From Pycnopodia helianthoides (Eukaryota > Echinodermata > Asteroidea > Forcipulatida > Asteriidae): a stretch of 64,000 nucleotides of DNA. The stretch lies in the NCBI GenBank assembly GCA_032158295.1, contig CM063246.1, positions 4,683,371-4,747,370 on the forward strand, given 5' to 3'. Below the pieces are notes generated by a model, which saw only the letters and a list, made by a program, of their open reading frames with translations, searched no databases and had not been told where the DNA came from. Position numbers and translations under genes: made by a program. The first letter of the stretch is position 1; every line of letters starts with the position of its first letter. Positions 48,488 through 59,997 of this stretch are shown piece after piece.

Positions 48488-48620
48488 CAGGCCTCGAATT
48501 TCGCCATGGTACCAGGGTGCCCTTTAAAACCTTCAACACAAATTCAAATTTTCCTCATTGGGTGCCCTTCATTTTGGGGAAATTGCTGTGCCCTTATGAA
48601 CACGAAGTTCGAGGCCTGCT
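48488..48620. mobile_element. Family E-like fold-back element
   Basis: The ends GCAGGCCTCGAATTTCG and CGAAGTTCGAGGCCTGC form a nearly perfect inverted repeat around GGTGCCCTTTAAAACC and GGTGCCCTTCATTTTGG. Confidence 0.8.
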
Positions 48621-48639
48621 TCCGGGGTACAAATGTATA

Positions 48640-48829
48640 ACTTAAGCGATTACCGTCTGCTCAGCTAGCTAGCTATGTACAGTTTTAACATCGGCATTCT
48701 GTCACTTCTGTGCGCGATAGAGCCGTTATTAATCCACCTTAGATACTAGAAACTATCGCGCACAGAAGTGACAGAACGTCGATGTTAAAACTGTACACAG
48801 CTAGCTGAGCAGACGGTAATCGCTTAAGT
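48640..48829. mobile_element. Near-perfect palindrome (fold-back element), about 78-bp arms
   Basis: The left arm ACTTAAGCGATTACCGTCTG through CTTCTGTGCGCGATA is mirrored at 48752-48829 with few differences. The spacer is about 35 bp (GCCGTTATTAATCC). Low arm divergence suggests recent origin or gene conversion. Confidence 0.85.
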
Positions 48830-49408
48830 ACATGTAAACCCCTGGAAGTGATTGGAATGTTTTTGAGAGCGCCCTCACGCGGTCAAAAATACGGAGCATT
48901 GGGTATCATCATCATCATCCATCGACCAGGGTCGAGATCAAAGACACTCTTGCTACGTCCCCCCTGTTTATCCACCGTAGCTCCTGTCAGGTCTGCCAAA
49001 CCGAGTCTGGTGTCTCTGAATTGTTTCAGAATATGCGAGTGGTCGCCTCCCTCTTGCCGGACATGGCAGCCTCCAGAGTAGGACGGCAGACGTTATCTGG
49101 CACTTATCCCCGAGGCAGTGTCCAGCAAAACTGGCACGCCTCCGCGCAACAGTTGTCGATATCGGTGGTGTATCTCGTACACAGATTTCAGCATTCCTTG
49201 GGTGGTTTCTACTGGAAAGATTTTGAACCTGCAATCAGTAGTCTGGTATACATGTATGTGCCATCTAGGCATGTTTTGGCACCATCTAGGAGAATGGTTC
49301 TACACAGGCCCTGAAGAAGGTGAGTGAGCTTGGTTGATCTAGAGATGTAGGACTGCCATATCAGATGTAGCTTGAGGCATGCAGCCCAAGCTTGTACCTT
49401 TCTTGTAA

Positions 49409-49981
49409 CAGGCATGAGAATCGGCGATGATGAAAAATCCGGAAATCCATTTCGTCCGAAAAAAAAATCTGAAAAATCTAACGCTAAAAATTGGATGTCT
49501 AGATTTTGGGCAATGTCCAGATATTGGGCAACGTGACCCAGGCGTCAGCACCTCACTCGATACAAAACAAATGCATTGTTGTCAGTAGACTTTTTAAAGT
49601 CTCCACACATGTTCCTTTGCTGCAGCAGTATACATATTACCTTCAAACAATTTAAAAACGCACCGTGAGTGAAGCCAGGAATGAGAGAAGTCTACACATT
49701 TCCATTGATCACGCTGCACGTACATGTACACGCGATGCACATGGAAGCCTGGCGGCAATTGTTAACGTGCTGTTCTTGTCGATCCGCGATATATATGATT
49801 ATTACAAAAGTAAACTTACAATTTCTGACGAGAGATTAGCGAAATATACAGGTAAACCACCGCACCTTACCCCCAAATATTATATCAAATTCACACTGAA
49901 CTCGGAGACCACATATTTTGAAGTGAAAAGTCCGGAAATCCAGAAAAAAATCAGGAAGATTCTCATGCCTGTTGTAAGCAA
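49409..49981. mobile_element. Inverted-repeat DNA element inserted in the LINE
   Basis: The ends ACAGGCATGAGAATC and GATTCTCATGCCTGT are exact inverses, with further paired blocks AAATCCGGAAATCCA / GTCCGGAAATCCAGA. TGTA flanks both sides. Removing it restores the order of LINE coding blocks. The 115-codon frame inside (49665-50012) matches no family I know. Confidence 0.7.
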
Positions 49982-51481
49982 GTTGCCGTTTCTAGAACGG
50001 ATAGGTTGGTGATCTGCTCCTTCGTTGAAAACCATACATTCAGTCTTCTTTGCATTTAGTATCTGACCAACTTTTGCATTTTGCAGCAGCTTCTTGTAAT
50101 GACATTAGTAGATCTTGAACAGAGGCTAGTAGATCAGCTGCAAGGGCCAAGTCATCTGCATAGGCGAAGGCTGGTAAGGTGTTTCACCTCATGACGAGTC
50201 CATCTTCTAGATATTCGATGGTAATACCCTTTGTGTTGATGACGTCGACCGGTTGTCTCAGACACAGCCCGCAACGATGACCAAGAGAAAAGGTAGCAAG
50301 AGTGTTGCCTTGTAATGCCTGCAGTTGTTGTAAACTCCTTGGTTGGGCAATCACGCTATCAAAAGGAAAAATCTCTGAAGTCGATAGAAGCTTTCCTCTT
50401 AGAGATTTTGTAGTTCTTCAATGATTCTTCTTAGTGCGAGAATCTGTGGGAATGTTGATCTACCTTTTCTATACCTGTTTTCATTTCTCCGAAGAACAGG
50501 ATCGACATACATGTAGGGCGTTATGAGCTTACGGAGGAGTGAGTTGTAGATCTCTAAAACAGTAGCTGATAGCGTGATACCTCTGTGGTTTTCGGATAGT
50601 TGAGATCACCTCTCTTGGGTAGTGGAGTGATACATGACTTGGAGAAGGCAGTTGGTTTGTTACCCGTGAGTTGCAGAATTCTAGCCTCAGTTGTTTCCAG
50701 AACAAGTTGATTTTCCATATTATGGCCGGTACATTGTCAGGCGTTTTGATTTTCTTGATCTTGATCGTGGTTTGATTGGCTGCATATTGCGCCACAGCAC
50801 CTTGTAAACCATTACATGGTGCTATGTTAAGAAAAAAGGTATCATACTTCAAAGCATAGCTCGGCATACCTTGCAGGAAAAAATACTGAGCGCTTTGAGA
50901 CGCACATCAGGTGTGATAAAGCGATATATAAGAACAACGTAATAATCTTTTTGAGACTGGATTGTAGCTCACCCATGTTGAATGGTCTAGTATCAATAGG
51001 TAGCAGATCAGAAACTTGTTGTAGAAGGGGACGCTAAGATCAACAGGCTCTTCAGGTTTGCCAAGAAGATTGCCAAAATACACAATGTACGTAAACCAAG
51101 AGTCTAGACGTTCATTGGTGTCTGCTCCTTTGATCTTGATGATAGGGTTAGTTTTCTTGTTGGTCAGTTCCCTGAGAGCATTCAAAGCTGCCGCACGTCT
51201 GTTCTCGATATATGCGCATCTTAACAATTTCCTCTAGTGTCTTCAGCCATACCTGCTCTTCAAGTGCTTTGGTATTGCATCATCGAGGGCTGACTTGGTA
51301 TTTTGTACTTTGAAATGGGATCCTCTGGTGGAGCCAGTATGACGTGCTTCTGCCACCGTTTTCTGAGCTTTCCTTTGATTTGTTGCCTCCTCGTTTTTAG
51401 TGATGTTGTTTCTTTTCTATACTCTTCTTAGGTGAAATTTTGAGTAATATCTCAGGATTTGCAGTTGCTAGGATGTCACAG

Positions 51482-51666
51482 AGTTGCAAACATTAGCATC
51501 GTGCAAATTTTGTCCAACAATCAGGGAGATACCTAGAATCACATTCAACATAATGGGGAAAAGTTTCCATTGTCAGGGAGATTTTCAAATTTGTTCATCA
51601 GAAAATGGAAAGATGGGTTTATTTTCAGGGAACTTTCTGCAGAATCAGGGAGAGTTGGCAGCTCTG
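51482..51666 (+). mobile_element. Family H MITE, copy 3, inserted in the LINE
   Basis: Contains three AGGGAGAT blocks and ends GAGAGTTGGCAGCTCTG. The left end is eroded (GAGTTGCAAACATT). It splits the LINE endonuclease and linker segments. Confidence 0.8.
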
Positions 51667-52014
51667 ATGTCATACTTTGTACTCATGTCGATGTGGGCAG
51701 AATCTTCCATCTGGTCAATTAGACATGAAAATCTGTTGATTACAGCAACTGAAGAGTCTCCACAAAGTAGGACACCCACAACGACCTGCTTCTAATCTAT
51801 ATTCTTCATGGGATCTTTTGAAGGTACTTTGTTCTGTCTGTAGCTGATTTGGCATCAACCGAATATGATCCTATGGTCAGAACCAACACTTTCAAAAGAG
51901 TTGTATGCTCTACAGTTCTTAATGGTGTTCTGACACCTTTTCCTGGCCAAGACACAGTCAAGTTGGGCAAGATGCCCATGTGGGTAAAAGTGAGTCCACA
52001 GCCTTTTTTATGGG

Positions 52015-52090
52015 GTGTCGTGACCCAGCAATTAAGAGCACCGGACTCGAGCTCTGGTGTTTCTGATCAGCAGAGTGTGATGCGCTAATG
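52015..52090 (+). mobile_element. tRNA(Leu/Ser)-like SINE head, truncated
   Basis: GTCGTGACCCAGCAATTAAG, AGCACCGGACTCGAGCTCTG and GTTTCTGATCAGCAGAGTGT resemble a type-II tRNA with a long variable arm. Box B and the 3' half are missing, so it is a SINE remnant rather than a tRNA gene. Confidence 0.65.
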
Positions 52091-52431
52091 CTCTTCCGTT
52101 AAGTGCGCTAACAATAAAAGGCATCTTTCAATGAAATAATCTTTTTTCCAATCATCCTTGTCAATATCAGAACAGATTCGTCAATCAGGCTTTGAAACCA
52201 GCCTGTCATTCGTTATTGTTGGGCCCGTAGTTGACTTGGGTCACTGGACATGAGCAGGGGCTTTAACCCAAGTGCTTTTTTGTGTCTTCATTCATGTTGA
52301 TTGCTTAGCGTCCGATAGCACAACCTCTTCGGCACCCTGTTCTGTTAGGGGCTGGTCACTTATTCTTTGACCTTTCTGGGCCCTCACTGCAAGGTTGCAG
52401 CTGGTGGTTGGTTGATCTTAGTCTTCTTTAC
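52091..52431. other. Intronic sequence, nothing recognised
   Basis: No repeat or gene recognised. Confidence 0.5.
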
Positions 52432-52940
52432 AAGCCCCGCCTGCCAAGGTTTGAAATAAGAGTTCTCCTTCTCCTACAGTGGGTAGGCTGCCGAGGCACG
52501 CCTGCCCGAGTATGAAATCAAGAGTTTTCCTTCTCGTAGGTAGGCTGCCGAGCCCTGTCTGCCCGGGTTCGAAATCAAGAGTTTTCCTTCTCGTAGGTAG
52601 GCTGCCGAGCCCTGTCTGCCCGGGTTTGAAATCAAGAGTTTTCCTTCTCGTAGGTAGGCTGCCGAGCCCCGCCTGCCCGGGTTTGAAATCAAGAGTTTTA
52701 CTTCTCGTAGGTAGGCTGCCGAGCCCCGCCTGCCCGGGTTCGAAATCAAGAGTTTTCCTTCTCGTAGGTAGGCTGCCGAGGCACGCCTGCCGGGGTTTTA
52801 AATCAAGAGTTTTACTTCTCGTAGGTAGGCTGCCGAGGCACGCCCCCGGGTTTGAAACCAAGAGTTTTACTTCTCGTAGGTAGGCTGCCGAGCCCCGCCT
52901 GCCCGGGTTTGAAACCAAGAGTTTTACTTCTTCTAGGGGG
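52432..52940. repeat. 57-bp minisatellite, about nine copies
   Basis: The unit contains GTAGGCTGCCGAG, CCTGCCCGGGTTTGAAATCA and AGAGTTTTCCTTCTC. A period of 57 (19 codons) keeps frames open on both strands (for example KTLDFKPGQ...GLGSLPTRR). Unit differences are few and concentrated in CCCTGTC/CCCCGCC/GCACGCC. Confidence 0.95.
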
Positions 52941-53382
52941 GCCGCCTTCTATGGCTAACGAGCACCATCTGCATGATTTCAAAGAGCCACAGACATGCCT
53001 TCACACCTCTGCCCAAGGTTCTAAACAGGGATAGGCACATGAAGCCAGGCAGTAGGAGTTCGATTAGGAGAGGCTGTTCGAGATGCAGACAATGTGGAAC
53101 ATTTCATGGGTGAGAAGTGGCTCAATACTGCCCACAATCCTGGTCGATCTTAATCCTTTGACCCCCTAAATCATAAATGGGTATAAACTGTGCAAGTCTC
53201 ACGCATATTGAACAAGAGAAGACGACTTAAACGAAGACTATATTTTCTATGGAACCAAATTTTTAATTCTATTCACACCAAAACATCGAAAATAAAAACA
53301 CCCATGGAAACTTGTTATTAATACAATTTCAATTTTTTTTAAATACTAATAAATTGTTAAAGTCAACATTGAACAAAAATGA
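52941..53382. other. Intronic sequence, nothing recognised
   Basis: AT-rich, no gene. Confidence 0.5.
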
Positions 53383-54124
53383 GAACTTTGGACAAGGACG
53401 CTTATTTTTCATAAACCACATTTGCTAATATTGCCCAAATTTGTGTGACCATTACACAGGTTTAATGATAACATGAACTTCAGTTGGGGAAAATTCTGAA
53501 CTGTTTACAAAAAAATAACCCGAAACAGTAGGTCATACTTGCTCACTCAAGTAGAACAGTAGCAAGCACGTTTTGTTTTTGTGTTCTATTTATGAATGGA
53601 ATCCATGACATTTTCAGGTGGGTGTGTCAGAAATTAAGAGAGAGGGGGAAAACCCATGTCAAATAATTACCAATTAATGTTTGTGAGGGAAGACAAAAAT
53701 CGATACCAAAGGGGAGGAACACTTGTACCTGCAAGCACGCCAGACACTGAAAAAAAATATTAGAACTTGGGACAAGGATACTAAATTTTTCAGAAACCCC
53801 ATTTACTAATATTGCCCAAATTTGTGTGACCATTACATGAGTTTAATGATAACATGAACATCAGTAGGGGAAAATTCTGAATTGTTTACAAGTAACCCGA
53901 AACAAGAGGTCATTCTTGCTCACTCAAGCAGAACAGTAGCACGCACATTTTGTTTATGTGTTCTATTTATGAATGGAATCCTTGACGTTTTCAGGTGGGT
54001 GTGTGAGAAATTACGAGAGAGGGGAAAACCCATCTAAAATAATTACCAATTGTTATTTGTGAGGGAAGACAAAAATCGATATCAAAGGGGAAGAACACTT
54101 ATACCTGCAGGCACGTCAGACAAC
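53383..54124 (+). repeat. Tandem duplication of an about 365-bp segment
   Basis: Copy one is 53383-53748 and copy two 53763-54124, offset 380 bp. Shared blocks include GAACTTKGGACAAGGA, ATTGCCCAAATTTGTGTGAC, GGTGGGTGTGT and AAAATCGATA. Divergence is clearly visible but modest. Confidence 0.9.
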
Positions 54125-55842
54125 GTTCGTCCCCCACATATTTACGTTTTGTAAGCAACAGTTAGGAAGTTATTTTAGTATGGCGGTATTAAACCAATGC
54201 TTGACTGGTTTCAAATGAAATTAAATAACTTGAAACTAAGGCTTTGGTTGTTCCTTTTGACAGGATAATTGATGGGACAGAATCACATAATGCCGCATTC
54301 AGCAGTGGCGGGGGTGGGGGTGGGCAGCGTTCTAGCCTGGCATTAAATAGCGTGCCGGGCCGACACGCTATCGAAAAATAACGACACGCTATTTTTCCTC
54401 CGATACGCTATCGATACGCTTTAAAAATATTAACTGATTTTTTTTTTTTTTTTACGTTTTAAATTGTGGATCAACATTTTTTTTAAATATTGTAACAAAA
54501 CATTGTTGCAGCGCAATGCCATACGTCATAAGTCAGCTTACCAAATCACGCCGTCGTCGTCACCAACACCGCAAAACGATTACGATCAATGTGTGTAAGC
54601 AAGCAAGTTGCCCAACTCGACATGTACGTAATTATATCTACATGTACACGCAACCTCACACACCCCCACACGCGATACATCTTTGCCAGAACAGATAACG
54701 CACGGCAGATCATCAGTAGCTAGTCTAGTCGCACATGGCCATGTGGGTGCAGGTTGGCTGCATGTCGTGATTCAGGTTACCACTGAAAATTGGCCAAGCA
54801 CCAGTCAAAATCTGTTTTTTTTTTCATGGGTGCTCTCGCGCTGCGCGCGCGCGATGGAAAGTCTTGGTTTTAGCATGGTTTGAGAGCGGGGGAAAGGGAC
54901 TCGGGAGGGGAGGGGGTTGGGGACGGACGGGAGCAATTTTTTTTTATGTACATCAAAATTGCCGTTGTTGGGTGCTTTTTAATGGGGACATTTTATTTTT
55001 CTAAATAGATCCAAAAAAAGGGAACCCTTTAAAAAAGGAGATTTTTGGGAGGATGTCAATTCTATACTACAGGGGACAAAAAGACAGACAGACAGGTGGA
55101 CCACGTGTGTGTGTGAACGTGTACTTGTGATGGTGGACACGTGCGTATTAGTATGCATTGCATACACATAGGCGTTGCAAACGTTCTGGCACATGCGCAA
55201 TGCTGCGCATTTCAAACTTTTAGTTTCGGCGGGGGATCGCACAGATTTCAGCCCATAAAATTTCACCACCACTGTTATTAGGCCGAACAAAAGAATAGTT
55301 GTGTTTCCTATTACACTGTGGCAGGGGAAGAGGGTAAGTAGGTAGGCAATAACTTTTTTTTTTGCTTAAAGTTTTTATGGCTCCGAAAATTAGGGTAGGC
55401 TAATGTTCCGATATTTTTTTATTTTGCGCACTCAATTGAAAGACTGACCATGTCAAATTTGTTGTTGTATATGTCAATAGTACCTATCAGCACTCTCTAT
55501 TCACTGATTTGATGGTTTGTGAACACATGTATCTGACTTAATGTTTAAAAATTGCAAAAAAATGTAACCTTGTGAAACAGGTTCGTTTGTGTGGTTGCTA
55601 GGCTTGATTTCAGGCTACTTTCAGAATGTCTAATAATTAAAGAATAAGACGTTGTGAAAGTTTGGATTCCTACAAAATACACACAAGAAAAGATTAGCTC
55701 CACATTTAAATGATGTGCTCGGACCGTTTTTGATGCGAGTCCAAATCCTTTGCCTTTCATGCATCATGCAGCGGTTGTCTCAAACAGCATCAGGGGTTTC
55801 CCGGCCGGACGAATCAACACAAAATTTTGGGTCGCCCGCAAG

Positions 55843-55882
<40 letters not shown>

Positions 55883-57954
55883 GGAAATGAAGTTTGTAAA
55901 ATTGCGTTTTTGGACGATCTGACTTTTCCCTTAATTTCTCCCCTCAATAATAGTGTTTTCATTCATGGATTTGTAATTTGAGGATCGGGTTTATAGAACT
56001 TCTCTTGCACTGAAATCTTCATGATTAAACGATCGGTCGACGATGTACATTTGGAGAGAAAAAAATGTGTGGCGAGAGCGATGTGTTTATGATTATGAGG
56101 TTGTAATTTTGTATGAAATATAACAAGAACGAGGTTAAAATTAGACTCCATCGCGCGGTTTTCGCCCCTGGATATTCGAGTTGTGTGTTTCCCTACTCGA
56201 CTTCGTATTATTGTATGGAACATGGAGGAAAGAGCCAGACATTAGTAAAACTTAAATCGCAAATTGTGCGATGCACTTAGAAAAATTGCATCGCAAATCG
56301 CTCTAATTGCATCGCAAAATGCGATGCGATACAAGGGAAATCATTCCCTGCATGTACACGGACGGACATACGACCCATGCATGCAACGAAAGGAGTCGAG
56401 AAGTTACGATCGTAAGCGTCTTGGTATCGCACGTACTTGCAGCCAGAAGCAGAGCACCATGCTTGTTGACCCATGTTAAACATTTTCCTAAACACTTTCC
56501 TCATTATTAATGGATTCTAAATTAATTAAAACTATGCAAAAATAACCTTTCAGAAATTGCAATGCTTGACCCCCAACTTTATCTGCAAATTTAGCTTTTT
56601 AATTGGTATTGTATAATATTTATACGGAGTGACACATTTCTGAAAACACCCCTGCACTCCTTTTTCGACGAGCCCAAGTACGTCACAGAACCGCGCAAAA
56701 TAGTAATCACGCAAGTTCAAAACTCAAATGCGCAATGTTGGAAATGTGCACATTCGCGCAGGTTGATTAATTTGTGTAGGCACGTCTTTGATTTGCGCTA
56801 GTGTTTCAAGCGCACTATGAATGCAACAACTGAATTTGCCGAGACGGACGGAACGAAATCAGCTCACGCTCCGAAATGCCTCGGACGACACGGCGTGCCG
56901 GTACGTTCGAATGTCCTTGCTGATTGAAGTGACCAAGGTACGAAATGGCAAAGGTTCGAAGTGTCTGACAATCTTGTTTGAATGAATAAAAAATAAAGGA
57001 AAAAACAAAGACAAAATCCAGGACGAAGTGCATAAAAATGAGGTTTAGGGTCGGCACCATAATATTTTATTTTATACCGTTTTTTGGAATAAAAAGATAC
57101 AGGGTCGGCGTGATTTTCTAGGGACGGTCGGGTAACCGGAAACACAACAATTCTTTTGTTCGGCCTTAGACTGTCATGAAAAGTCTCATAAAATATATAT
57201 TTAAGCAGACAGGATTATTTTTAGACTTAGCAAAGGCTTAGCATTGAATACAAAATGTGGGGTTTATTTATTTTTATTAATTTAATTTTTTTTTGGGGGG
57301 GGGGGCTTTTTTTAAATTATTTTTTTTAAACAGTTTGTAAAACGGCTTATTAAATCCGTGACCAAAATAAAAATGTTTATTTATTTTTATAAAATGAAAA
57401 AGAGTTAAATAAACCTTTTTATACAATTAAACAGGTTTGTATGGAACAATTTGTAACTTTATGGACAGTAACTGTATGGACAGTAAAGGTATTTATCGAA
57501 AATAATCAAAGATTTTTTTAAAGGCGACAACCACCTCTTCATACCAAATAAATTGCATTTTGATTTATTATTTTCTAAATTAGGTATGCTTTGTAAGCTC
57601 TGCAGCAAGCACAAATTAAAGCAAAAATCTGGATCGGGAGTATGGGCTACAGTACCATGTTGCTCTATTTTCAAGCAAACAGTCTTTTACATTGTGTCAA
57701 GCCGCTTACAGTAGCTATGTTCTCTAAATTATGTGCAGTTTCATTTTACAATAAAACCAGTGATGACCTAATGAAAACTTTGCTGTTTATTTGTATTTAT
57801 TTGCCTACAGATTTGTTATCACAAAAAAGGGTCACAAAATATTATGTGGACTAACTTATAATGCAGTTTCTGCATTGGGTTTAAAATAATTCAGATGAAT
57901 TTGCAAGGGTTACAAACTTCTCTGAGTGGCCTAGATTGCACCAGAGAGCATCTA
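54125..57954. other. Intronic sequence, no gene; homopolymers and short hairpins
   Basis: Contains a cluster of ATAGCGTG/CACGCTAT motifs (54348-54420), a GCGCGCGCG stretch (54842-54850), a 34-base poly-A (55847-55880) and a G run (57294-57304). No splice-supported exon seen. Confidence 0.5.
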
Positions 57955-58155
57955 CGGCGTAAACATTTTCCGGGGCCCTTGAGCGGGCCCCGGACCCCAC
58001 GCCGTAAAGGCTTCGTGCTTCGCGCTCGCAAATTTCACATTTTATAAATGCCCCTACCCTATAATTTTTTTCTGGCTAGAACACTGGGGGTGGGGGGGCA
58101 CTGACATCCATGGGGGGGAAAGGCATCACATCCCCCCTAGTTATGCCACTGCTGA
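57955..58155. repeat. GC-rich hairpin-bearing repeat fragment
   Basis: CCGGGGCCC and GGGCCCCGG are perfect inverses 5 bp apart, inside a second pair ACGGCGT/ACGCCGT. This is followed by GCTTCGCGCTCGCAAATTTC, TTTTTTTCTGGCTAGAACAC and a G run, a pattern I associate with a widespread interspersed repeat but cannot name. Confidence 0.5.
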
Positions 58156-58181
58156 ACTATGTACGCAGAACGTCATGTTGC

Positions 58182-58554
58182 TTAAAGGAACATTACAGAA
58201 TTGGTTTTTGCTAACAAAACAGTTGCTGGCAGTGTAAGCACTTTATATAATCCACCATATACATAAACTGACAAACCTGTAGAAGTTTGAGATCGATCGG
58301 CCATCTGGGTCACGAGAAAATAGTGAAAAACCGATTACACATTTGCATGAAATCATATAGACTCAACAAATGAATAAAACGCTCACTGAGGGATAAACTC
58401 CAATCGGAATATTAGTTTGATTTATTTCTCATCAAATATGGCATTTCAGCCAGGGATGTTTTCTACTATCATCATCATTAGACCGTGTAAGTTTTATGTA
58501 AATCTGTGATCAAAAGTATATTTTACAATTACCAATTCTGTAATGTGCCTTTAA
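58182..58554 (-). mobile_element. Family B TTAA-flanked MITE, copy 3 (reverse)
   Basis: Element 58186-58550 with TTAA at 58182-58185 and 58551-58554. The interior is in inverse orientation to 11633-12016 (GATCGATCGGCCATCTGGGT). Confidence 0.9.
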
Positions 58555-59334
58555 ACTATTTTGGAAAGACTGATTCTTAGAAGAGAACCCACAGGGTTTC
58601 CCCTTTGCATGTAGCTGGTGCAGTCAGCTACGCAATTATCAGACTCTGAAATCACATGGTGAAAACCATATCTTCAACAACAAAAAACATCGCAGCAAGA
58701 AAAACAGTTTTTAAAGCAGCTCTATGAAATTGGCCCCTGTTTGTAAACTTCATGGTCCCTTTCCCAGGTTAAAAGTGAGCACCTCAGTTTGAACTTGTGA
58801 TTTCTTGAATTTGAAACGTCTTCTAAGTTCCACAATCCTTCACTCCTTCATTTTGACTAGTTTCACAAGTTTGACCGGCCTGGAAGGCTGTTAATTCCTA
58901 CCCGACTACCTTCCTACCTTCCTAGTGAGTCCACTCACTTGGATTTGACCAGGGTGCGATTACTCAGGTCGAACTCTGACCAGTCACACAAGAACATCAC
59001 ATGAAATATGCTTTTTCTCTTTTTTTTGCGGTAATCTGTTTTCAGCTTTGAAAATATTCTACGTTAAGCACGTTAGCTCATTTGTCTCCCAGTAACCATC
59101 TGGCCTGGTACAAGTAGGATGGAGTACCCAATCACAGCGGTACTAAGCACAATTGTCAAGTAGAATAAAATACACTCGCCAACCTGTGAAAAGTATCCTG
59201 TTACAGACCTTCTGCACATGTCCTCATTTTGTTACTTCCAGCTCTCAAATTTTTACCGAAAATCACATTATTATTTCATTAATCAAAGGCAATTCATATT
59301 GTAGAAATCGATAACACTGACAAGACCTTGAGTC
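58555..59334. other. Intronic sequence; one family A end
   Basis: An isolated family A end CTCTATGAAATTGGCCCC at 58719-58737. Otherwise nothing recognised. Confidence 0.5.
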
Positions 59335-59811
59335 TTTGCAAAATGTTTCTTGGGCTGGTATTTTGAGGAAAGCTTACCACCATGACCGTCTTTGTACCAC
59401 CTATGTAATGTGCAAATCTGTAATTTTTCCATCTTCCTAATGTTGTACACACCCTTTATTAAAAGTATTGTACACTTTTGGTAACAGCTCAAAATCAGTG
59501 TCAACATTTTGTGTGATCCAACATATGCATGAACAAACAAACCTGTGAAAGTTTGAGCTCAATTGGTCATCCAGGTCACGAGAAAATAGTGAAACGAGAC
59601 CTTATGTGTTTTCTGTTTTTTCAAACATCGAGTTTTTATCACGCATGATAAAAACTATTGTTTTACCCATTTCTCAAAAACGATAGCATTTTAGGCAGAA
59701 ATACTTCAAGGAACCCTTTCTACCATTACTTACTTTAAATCATGTAAGTTATGTGTTAATCTGTGAACATTTATGTATTTCGATTTTACCAATAGTGAAC
59801 AGGGCCTTTCA
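59335..59811 (+). mobile_element. Family D-related TTAA-type MITEs, one nearly complete and one 3' fragment
   Basis: 59340-59455 matches the 3' part of 4180-4285. 59463-59807 begins after TTAA (59459-59462) and ends ACCAATAGTGAACAGGGCCT before TTCA (59808). It shares TTTGAGCTCAATTGGTCATC with family D. Confidence 0.7.
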
Positions 59812-59997
59812 GCAAAACATTAACAATAGATCTCTAATGTGGTGGCATCATGTTTTTTCTGCTCCATTCAAACCAGTCCGATCAAACTGAGGCTAGCAAA
59901 ACAAAACAGTCTGATGCCCTCATGCCACAAGCGAGAATCAGTCATCAACATTAACAATGAATGTCGGGAACAAGGCGAGCAAGATTATTGTACTTAC

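Larger units (their letters stand above)
48905..52013 (-). pseudogene. Degraded non-LTR retrotransposon (APE endonuclease, reverse transcriptase, C-terminal region)
   Basis: Read on the minus strand from 52013: an APE-endonuclease end with AQLDCVLARK, CRAYNSFESVGSDHR (51960-51840); a linker with ALNALRELTNKKTNPIIKIK (51195-51130); RT blocks including KIKTPDNVPAIIWK (50760-50720) and FAYADDLALAADLLASVQDL (50165-50105; YADD is the catalytic motif); then AWAACLKLHLIWQSYISRST (about 49390-49330) and RRRASFAGHC (about 49140-49110), ending in an (ATG)n tail (48919-48905). The finger region has stops and frameshifts, so it is dead. Two elements are inserted in it (49409-49977 and 51482-51666), and a short retroelement-tail-like segment (AGCGCTTTGAGACG, 50890-50945) may be a third. 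The 5' end is missing; a tRNA-like fragment starts at 52015. Confidence 0.85.

Noticed and set aside
49665..50012. 115-codon novel gene
   Set aside because: It crosses the boundary of an inverted-repeat element inside a dead LINE, and no conserved domain is visible.
52418..52918. 166-codon repeat protein on the minus strand
   Set aside because: 57-bp minisatellite with no splice sites, and open frames on both strands.
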